From positions 1 to 36,723 of the forward strand of contig CANHPZ010000010.1 in the NCBI GenBank assembly GCA_947462725.1: 36,723 nucleotides of DNA, written 5' to 3'. Position 1 is the first letter of the stretch. Each line of letters opens with the position of its first letter. Origin of the DNA: Flavobacteriales bacterium (GTDB lineage: Bacteria; Bacteroidota; Bacteroidia; Flavobacteriales_D; Sanyastnellaceae). Made by a program: the position numbers and the translations under genes. Below are positions 32,924 to 36,723 of the stretch, in pieces. Below the pieces are notes generated by a model. It saw nothing but the letters and a program-made list of their open reading frames with translations, made no database searches and was not told where the DNA came from.

Positions 32924-33568
32924 TCAATAGGAATAGGTCAGTTCAAGCGTATCCCCTGGCGGCACTTGCACCTCAAGCATGTCGCTCGAAATGAAATCAT
33001 CGCCATTGGCAAAACGCTTCACGCGGAGAATGGAATTGACGCCACCCACAACACCCAAATGGCCGTAGTAACCTTGGGGCACAAGTCCTTCAGGTTCGTA
33101 GGTGTCGCCGTAATCGCTAAATGCCACTACACGGAGTTCTGGATTGAGCGGCAATGTGTCGATGAGGTTCATGCGGACAAACGCTTTCGGACGGAGCTCG
33201 TAATAACCATCCGCCAAAAAATCGTCGTTGAGCGCATAGCCTGACCCACAGGCATCCCAATAGCCATCGCCAGCCTCAGCGCACACATCGGTAATGGCCC
33301 AACTGCAATCCCATTCCACATTTCCATAATTATCTGTGACGAGATTGTAGGCAGCCTGAGGCACGCTATTCATTGTCTTCTGTACTAGAAAAACTTGCGC
33401 GCCAACCACAGGTACCCCAGTGGATTGCTCAACAACCCGCAAGCATTTAACGCGGCCTTCGTTGCAAGGCCAATCATCATTCTTACTGCAAGCATGAATG
33501 CCTAAGATGGTAATGCCGAGTGTGGCTGCGGCAATGATACCCGGACGAATGAAATGTTTTTGTTTCAT
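32924..33568 (-). CDS. Probable surface-exposed lipoprotein with carboxypeptidase-regulatory-like domain
   Basis: The 214-residue protein has a lipoprotein signal ending IHAC (Cys27). His at -2 is unusual, but the hydrophobic stretch and Cys placement fit. The mature N-terminus CSKNDDW has an acidic pair shortly after a Lys, similar to the export signal that sends Bacteroidota lipoproteins to the cell surface. Residues 40-95 (VKCLRVVEQSTGVPVVGAQVFLV, then TDNYGNVEWDC) resemble a carboxypeptidase-regulatory-like beta-sandwich. The rest has no recognised domain. At least six cysteines in the mature part suggest disulfides. It lies upstream of the T9SS hydrolase gene on the same strand, and a joint surface role is possible. 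The function is unknown. Confidence 0.78.
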   Translation of the reverse strand: MKQKHFIRPGIIAAATLGITILGIHACSKNDDWPCNEGRVKCLRVVEQSTGVPVVGAQVFLVQKTMNSVPQAAYNLVTDNYGNVEWDCSWAITDVCAEAGDGYWDACGSGYALNDDFLADGYYELRPKAFVRMNLIDTLPLNPELRVVAFSDYGDTYEPEGLVPQGYYGHLGVVGGVNSILRVKRFANGDDFISSDMLEVQVPPGDTLELTYSY

Positions 33569-33772
33569 TATGATCTACTGTTTTTGTTAGGTCGGACAGG
33601 GCGTGTTCGACGCATCAAATCTTTCGTTGGGTTGCCGCTTCACTTTATTCCAAAATGGAATCTTTATGCCGGATTTCCTTGAGGTAGCTTCACGCATTGC
33701 AGTTCAGACGAGCACTCTGTGTAATCGCTACAGGGAATAAGATTCCAATAACAAAGTCATCATGCGAAAACA
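33569..33772. other. Non-coding gap between the lipoprotein and suf genes, with competing inverted repeats
   Basis: I see no gene here. Two local inverted repeats use the same words: ATTCC-AAAAT-GGAAT (33647-33661) and GGAAT-AAG-ATTCC (33734-33746). TGGAATCTT (33656-33664) is also a perfect 9-base complement of AAGATTCCA (33739-33747), so one long-range and two local pairings exclude one another. The region lies upstream of the suf promoter and in the expected leader of the lipoprotein gene, for which no clear -7 box is visible. Confidence 0.5.
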
Positions 33773-33805
33773 TTTGGCGCGACTACCTTGTTTGAGGTAT
33801 TTTTG
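33773..33805 (+). promoter_or_regulatory. Complete promoter of the suf operon
   Basis: TTTG (33773-33776) is followed after 21 bases by TATTTTTG (33798-33805), a full match to the Bacteroidota -33/-7 consensus at acceptable spacing. Transcription should start near 33811, giving a leader of about 85 bases before the first suf gene. Confidence 0.65.
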
Positions 33806-33819
33806 TGTCCCTGAATTTT

Positions 33820-33840
33820 TATTTAGAAATAATCTAAATA
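33820..33840 (+). promoter_or_regulatory. 21-bp palindrome in the suf leader, candidate operator
   Basis: The half-sites TATTTAGA (33820-33827) and TCTAAATA (33833-33840) are perfect inverted 8-mers around AATAA. The site lies about 10 bases downstream of the predicted transcription start, where a bound repressor would block elongation or clearance. The TTTAGA...TCTAAA core resembles iron-control sites of Fur-superfamily regulators. The regulator itself is not in the window. Confidence 0.55.
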
Positions 33841-33895
33841 GAAACTCAATGATTGAACTGTTAAGGCTTACAGACGGTTATTAAAAAGAAAAAAG

Positions 33896-34222
33896 ATGAT
33901 TAAAGTAGCAGAAAGCGCCAAGCAGCAAGTTGAGAAATTGCTTCAATCGGAAAACCATCCTGAAGGCTCGTTCGTTCGCGTCGGCGTGGATGGCGGCGGT
34001 TGCAGCGGACTCATGTATCAGTTGAAATTTGATCATGAGATGAAGGAAGGCGACCAGATTTTCGAAGACAACGGCGTGAAAGTAGTTGTTGACCGCAAGA
34101 GTTTTCTTTACCTGGTAGGCACCGAACTCGAGTACACGGGCGGGCTGAACGGCAAAGGCTTTGTTTTCAAAAACCCTAATGCAAGTCGCACATGCGGATG
34201 CGGTGAAAGCTTTTCGATTTAA
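33896..34222 (+). CDS. sufA: HesB/IscA/SufA-type iron-sulfur carrier protein
   Basis: A-type carriers accept [4Fe-4S] or [2Fe-2S] clusters from the SufBCD scaffold and pass them to apoproteins. The 108-residue protein has the three invariant cysteines: Cys36 in GGGCSG, and Cys100 and Cys102 in TCGCGESF. VRVGVDGGGCSGLMYQL and ELEYTGGLNGKGFVFKNPNA are typical. It is first in the suf operon, 21 bases before sufB. Whether it should be called SufA, IscA or ErpA cannot be settled from sequence alone; the position favours SufA. Confidence 0.93.
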   Translation: MIKVAESAKQQVEKLLQSENHPEGSFVRVGVDGGGCSGLMYQLKFDHEMKEGDQIFEDNGVKVVVDRKSFLYLVGTELEYTGGLNGKGFVFKNPNASRTCGCGESFSI

Positions 34223-34243
34223 ACCAACGCAACACAAAAGGAT

Positions 34244-35692
34244 ATGGCCTACGAAGGAGATGAGTTGCTCGAAAGTGTAACATCGAAGGATTACGAATTC
34301 GGATTTACCACCAACATAGAATCAGACAAGGCTCCGGCCGGTTTGAATGAAGATATTATTCGTCTGATTTCAAAGAAAAAAGACGAACCTGAATGGCTGC
34401 TGCAATGGCGCCTGGAAGCTTTTGCCATCTGGCAAAAAATGACTGAACCGGAGTGGGCGCACGTGAAGTACACGAAGCCCGATTTTCAAGCCATTTCCTA
34501 TTACGCAGCACCGAAGCAGAAAAAGATATTGAACTCACTGGATGAGCTCGATCCGGAAATGCGCAGAACGATGGAGAAGCTTGGCATTTCACTCGAAGAG
34601 CAAAAGCGATTGAGTGGTGTTGCTGTTGATTTTGTGATGGACTCTGTTTCCGTCGCTACCTCTTTCAAGGAAAAACTCGGTGAGCTTGGTATCATCTTCT
34701 GCTCGATGAGCGAAGCCATCAAAGAACATCCCGAGCTCGTTCGCAAATACATCGGTACCATTGTACCGCGTACCGATAATTTTTACGCTGCACTCAACTC
34801 AGCGGTTTTCACCGATGGTTCATTTTGCTATATCCCAAAAGGTGTGCGCTGTCCGATGGAACTCTCCACTTACTTCCGAATAAACGAAGGTGGTACCGGA
34901 CAATTCGAACGCACGCTGGTAGTAGCAGACAGCGAAAGCTATGTGAGCTATCTCGAAGGATGCACAGCACCGCAGCGCGATGAGAATCAATTGCACGCTG
35001 CTGTAGTGGAACTCATCGCAATGGACAATGCCGAGATCAAATACAGCACGGTGCAGAACTGGTATCCCGGCGATAAAGAAGGCAAAGGCGGAGTGTTCAA
35101 CTTCGTTACCAAGCGCGGGATGTGCGAAGGTGTAAATTCAAAAATCAGCTGGACACAAGTTGAAACAGGAAGCGCAGTGACATGGAAATATCCATCGTGC
35201 GTTCTGAAAGGCGACAACAGCGTGGGTGAGTTTTACTCCGTTGCTGTGACCAATAATTATCAGCAAGCCGATACCGGAACGAAGATGATTCACCTGGGTC
35301 GCAATACCAAGAGCACCATCATTTCTAAAGGCATCAGCGCGGGACACAGCCAAAACAGTTACCGTGGTTTGGTGCAGATCAATAAGAACGCAACGAACGC
35401 GCGCAACTTTTCGCAATGCGATTCACTGCTGATGAGTGATCGTTGCGGTGCGCATACGTTTCCATACATCGAAGTAAAAAACAAAACGGCCAAGGTGGAA
35501 CATGAAGCCACCACGTCGAAAATTGGCGAAGACCAAATCTTCTATTGTCTGCAACGCGGATTGGATACAGAACAAGCCATTTCGATGATTGTGAACGGCT
35601 ACGCGAAAGAAGTACTGAACAAGCTGCCCATGGAGTTTGCCGTGGAAGCGCAGAAGTTGTTGGCGATATCGCTGGAAGGAAGCGTTGGATGA
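34244..35692 (+). CDS. sufB: Fe-S cluster assembly scaffold protein SufB
   Basis: SufB, with SufC and SufD, forms the SufBC2D scaffold on which iron-sulfur clusters are built in the cytoplasm. The 482-residue protein starts [21 protein letters not shown] and has the usual [13 protein letters not shown]. The conserved core is [30 protein letters not shown], the beta-helix region with [15 protein letters not shown], and [23 protein letters not shown]. Length is normal (about 480-495). An AAGGA-like element lies just before the ATG. The four-helix-bundle gene and its repeats separate it from sufC, which is normally adjacent. Confidence 0.97.
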   Translation: MAYEGDELLESVTSKDYEFGFTTNIESDKAPAGLNEDIIRLISKKKDEPEWLLQWRLEAFAIWQKMTEPEWAHVKYTKPDFQAISYYAAPKQKKILNSLDELDPEMRRTMEKLGISLEEQKRLSGVAVDFVMDSVSVATSFKEKLGELGIIFCSMSEAIKEHPELVRKYIGTIVPRTDNFYAALNSAVFTDGSFCYIPKGVRCPMELSTYFRINEGGTGQFERTLVVADSESYVSYLEGCTAPQRDENQLHAAVVELIAMDNAEIKYSTVQNWYPGDKEGKGGVFNFVTKRGMCEGVNSKISWTQVETGSAVTWKYPSCVLKGDNSVGEFYSVAVTNNYQQADTGTKMIHLGRNTKSTIISKGISAGHSQNSYRGLVQINKNATNARNFSQCDSLLMSDRCGAHTFPYIEVKNKTAKVEHEATTSKIGEDQIFYCLQRGLDTEQAISMIVNGYAKEVLNKLPMEFAVEAQKLLAISLEGSVG

Positions 35693-35697
35693 TTTGG

Positions 35698-35730
35698 TTG
35701 AAAGTTGAAGGTTGAAGGTTCTGTTGTATC
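35698..35730 (+). repeat. TTGAAGG-type repeat, upstream flank of the four-helix-bundle gene
   Basis: Three heptamers TTGAAAG, TTGAAGG, TTGAAGG (35698-35718) are followed by TTCTGTTGTATC (35719-35730). The unit begins 5 bases after the sufB stop. Inverted copies lie on the other side of the four-helix-bundle gene (36206-36238 and 36274-36313). Confidence 0.85.
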
Positions 35731-35755
35731 GAGGTGAGGTTTTAAAAATTTAGAC

Positions 35756-36280
35756 ATGGCTACTGTTCAGAGGTTCGAAGATTTAAAAGTTTGGCAGGCG
35801 GCGAGAGCATTGCGCTCTGAGCTGAGTGCCATAATGTGCGGCAGTCAATTCAAACACGAATATGAATTGCGCAGCCAAATACTTCGCGCCGCACTTTCTG
35901 TGATGGCCAATATTGCCGAAGGCTTTGAACGATCAACTACCAAAGAATTCATTCAATTTTTATTCATCGCCAAAGGTTCCAACGGCGAACTGCGCAGCCA
36001 TTTAGTTGCCTTACTCGATGACAACTTCATTTCAAACGAACAGTACAATGAACTAACCGAAAAATCAACTGCTATCTCAAAACAACTCGCTTCTTTCATC
36101 CAATACCTCGAGCAGTCGAACACAACAAAACGCAATTCATACTCCACCCCCAATAAAACAAATTCATCAGCCAGAGAGGAGGCAATAGCCTACCACATCG
36201 TACTTGATGCAACAAAACTTTCAACCTTGAACCTTCAACTACAGATGAAACTGTTGTATACCACACAGAACCTGATATAA
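35756..36280 (+). CDS. Four-helix-bundle protein (23S rRNA intervening-sequence family) inside the suf operon
   Basis: The first 120 residues match the four-helix-bundle family first described from 23S rRNA intervening sequences: FEDLKVWQAAR, YELRSQILRAALSVMANIAEGFERST, EFIQFLFIAKGSNGELRSHL, and a last helix with LASFIQYLEQS. The molecular function is unknown; relatives (Avd) bind nucleic acid in diversity-generating retroelements. The domain is normally about 115-130 residues. Here 174 residues arise because the frame runs on into the downstream repeats, so the last 23 or so residues (from ATKLSTLNLQ) are repeat-encoded and probably not functional. The gene interrupts the usual sufB-sufC adjacency and is bounded by inverted repeats, which suggests insertion as a cassette. 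Confidence 0.85.
   Translation: MATVQRFEDLKVWQAARALRSELSAIMCGSQFKHEYELRSQILRAALSVMANIAEGFERSTTKEFIQFLFIAKGSNGELRSHLVALLDDNFISNEQYNELTEKSTAISKQLASFIQYLEQSNTTKRNSYSTPNKTNSSAREEAIAYHIVLDATKLSTLNLQLQMKLLYTTQNLI
36206..36240 (-). repeat. Inverted TTGAAGG-type repeat, downstream copy 1 (inside the ORF end)
   Basis: Read on the minus strand: TTGAAGG, TTCAAGG, TTGAAAG, then TTTTGTTGCATC. The last twelve bases match the upstream TTCTGTTGTATC at 10 positions. It overlaps the 3' end of the four-helix-bundle reading frame. Confidence 0.8.
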
Positions 36281-36315
36281 CAGAACTTTCAACATTCAAC
36301 ATTCAACCTTCAACT
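36274..36315 (-). repeat. Inverted TTGAAGG-type repeat, downstream copy 2 (just before sufC)
   Basis: Read on the minus strand: TTGAAGG, TTGAATG, TTGAATG, TTGAAAG, then TTCTGTTATATC, which matches the upstream flank's TTCTGTTGTATC at 11 of 12 bases. It ends 8 bases before the sufC ATG. CTGTTGTAT at 36251-36259 can also pair with ATATAACAG (36275-36283), giving a local hairpin. Confidence 0.82.
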
Positions 36316-36322
36316 ACAGAAA

Positions 36323-36723
36323 ATGATCTCCATCAATAACCTCCGCGCCTCCATCGAAGAAAAAGAAATCCTCCGCGGACTCACCCTCGACGTGAAGCCC
36401 GGCGAAGTGCACGCCATCATGGGGCCTAACGGCTCCGGCAAGAGTACTCTCGCGTCGGTGCTCGCCGGTCGCGAGGACTATGAAGTAACAGGAGGCAGTG
36501 TTACCTTCAACGGCAAAGACCTGCTCGAGATGCCCGCCGAAGTGCGCGCACGCGAAGGACTATTCCTCGCGTTTCAATATCCCGTAGAAATACCGGGAGT
36601 GAGCAACATGAACTTCTTGAAAGCAGCTGTCGGTGAAATGCGCAAGCACAAAGGCTTGGAACCACTCGCGGCAAAAGACTTCCTGAAACTCGTGAAAGAG
36701 AAAGCAGCTCTTGTTGAATTGCA
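36323..36723 (+). CDS. sufC: Fe-S assembly ATPase SufC (5' part; gene runs off the window)
   Basis: SufC is the ABC-type ATPase of the SufBC2D scaffold; ATP binding drives the rearrangement needed for cluster assembly. The visible 133 codons start MISINNLRASIEEKEILRG. They contain Walker A GPNGSGKST (residues 34-42) and the Q-loop segment GLFLAFQYPVEIPGVSN characteristic of SufC. The ABC signature, Walker B and H-loop would follow beyond the window. The start lies just downstream of the repeat that ends the four-helix-bundle cassette, so the original sufB-sufC spacing is lost. sufD and sufS are expected next but are outside the window. Confidence 0.95.
   Translation, partial: MISINNLRASIEEKEILRGLTLDVKPGEVHAIMGPNGSGKSTLASVLAGREDYEVTGGSVTFNGKDLLEMPAEVRAREGLFLAFQYPVEIPGVSNMNFLKAAVGEMRKHKGLEPLAAKDFLKLVKEKAALVEL

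Noticed and set aside
33569-33895. A small RNA gene or a tRNA in the suf upstream gap
   Set aside because: There is no cloverleaf, and no second promoter paired with a terminator; the inverted repeats alone do not support an RNA gene.
35756-36280. Four-helix-bundle protein considered as an Avd protein of a diversity-generating retroelement
   Set aside because: There is no reverse transcriptase, template repeat or variable repeat nearby; the family is shared but the system is absent from the window.
35756-36280. Four-helix-bundle gene as a true rRNA intervening sequence
   Set aside because: There is no 23S rRNA around it; it sits between two protein genes.

Overview
The window is chromosomal DNA from a member of the Bacteroidota, most likely the order Flavobacteriales. 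Four things point there. The gene order is typical: pdxJ / CBS-ACT protein / nadK / DUF6089 / uppS / bamA / two OmpH genes / murI, and ileS / DksA-like / lspA. Promoters fit the Bacteroidota -7 consensus TAnnTTTG. A large secreted protein ends in a type IX secretion (T9SS) sorting domain. The DnaG primase has lost its zinc ligands in the way I recall for Flavobacteriia. Base composition is moderate (roughly 45-50% GC by eye). I see no tRNA, rRNA, CRISPR array, transposase or prophage gene.

Layout. 1-978 (minus): the start of an alpha/beta hydrolase gene, overlapped by pdxJ. 1254-3804 (plus): CBS/ACT-like protein, NAD kinase, DUF6089 outer-membrane protein. 3861-8609 (plus): a cell-envelope block with its own promoter: uppS (undecaprenyl diphosphate synthesis), bamA (outer-membrane protein insertion) and two OmpH/Skp-type periplasmic chaperones, closed by a strong intrinsic terminator. 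murI (peptidoglycan D-glutamate) follows at once. 9475-17718 (minus): read in transcription order this is an LD-carboxypeptidase, an IPExxxVDY-family protein, pyruvate kinase, IleRS, a DksA-like protein with a long histone-H1-like tail, and lspA. metG diverges from the LD-carboxypeptidase and converges with asd.

20972-26555 (plus): a tightly overlapping three-gene unit: a 1394-residue secreted protein with four lamin-tail-like domains, a NodB-type deacetylase and rsmA. dnaG follows after a 179-base gap that looks like a degenerate intergenic repeat. 28768-33568 (minus) carries a probable surface lipoprotein and a T9SS-exported alpha/beta-hydrolase with a beta-helix region. 33773-36723 (plus) is the start of a suf iron-sulfur assembly operon. 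It has a complete promoter and a 21-bp palindrome in the leader. A four-helix-bundle (23S rRNA intervening-sequence family) gene flanked by inverted TTGAAGG-type repeats sits between sufB and sufC.

Points most worth a second look: (1) the H1-tail/DksA fusion, with a possible internal start that would give an ordinary-length DksA-like protein; (2) the IleRS signature GIHH in place of HIGH; (3) the zinc-ligand-free DnaG; (4) the repeat-flanked four-helix-bundle gene inside the suf operon; (5) the palindrome just downstream of the suf promoter; (6) several genes whose -7 box ends only 2-4 bases before the start codon, which suggests leaderless mRNAs; (7) two genes that begin within ten bases of an intrinsic terminator. 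I found no clear-cut new defence or mobile system. Most of the window is housekeeping.
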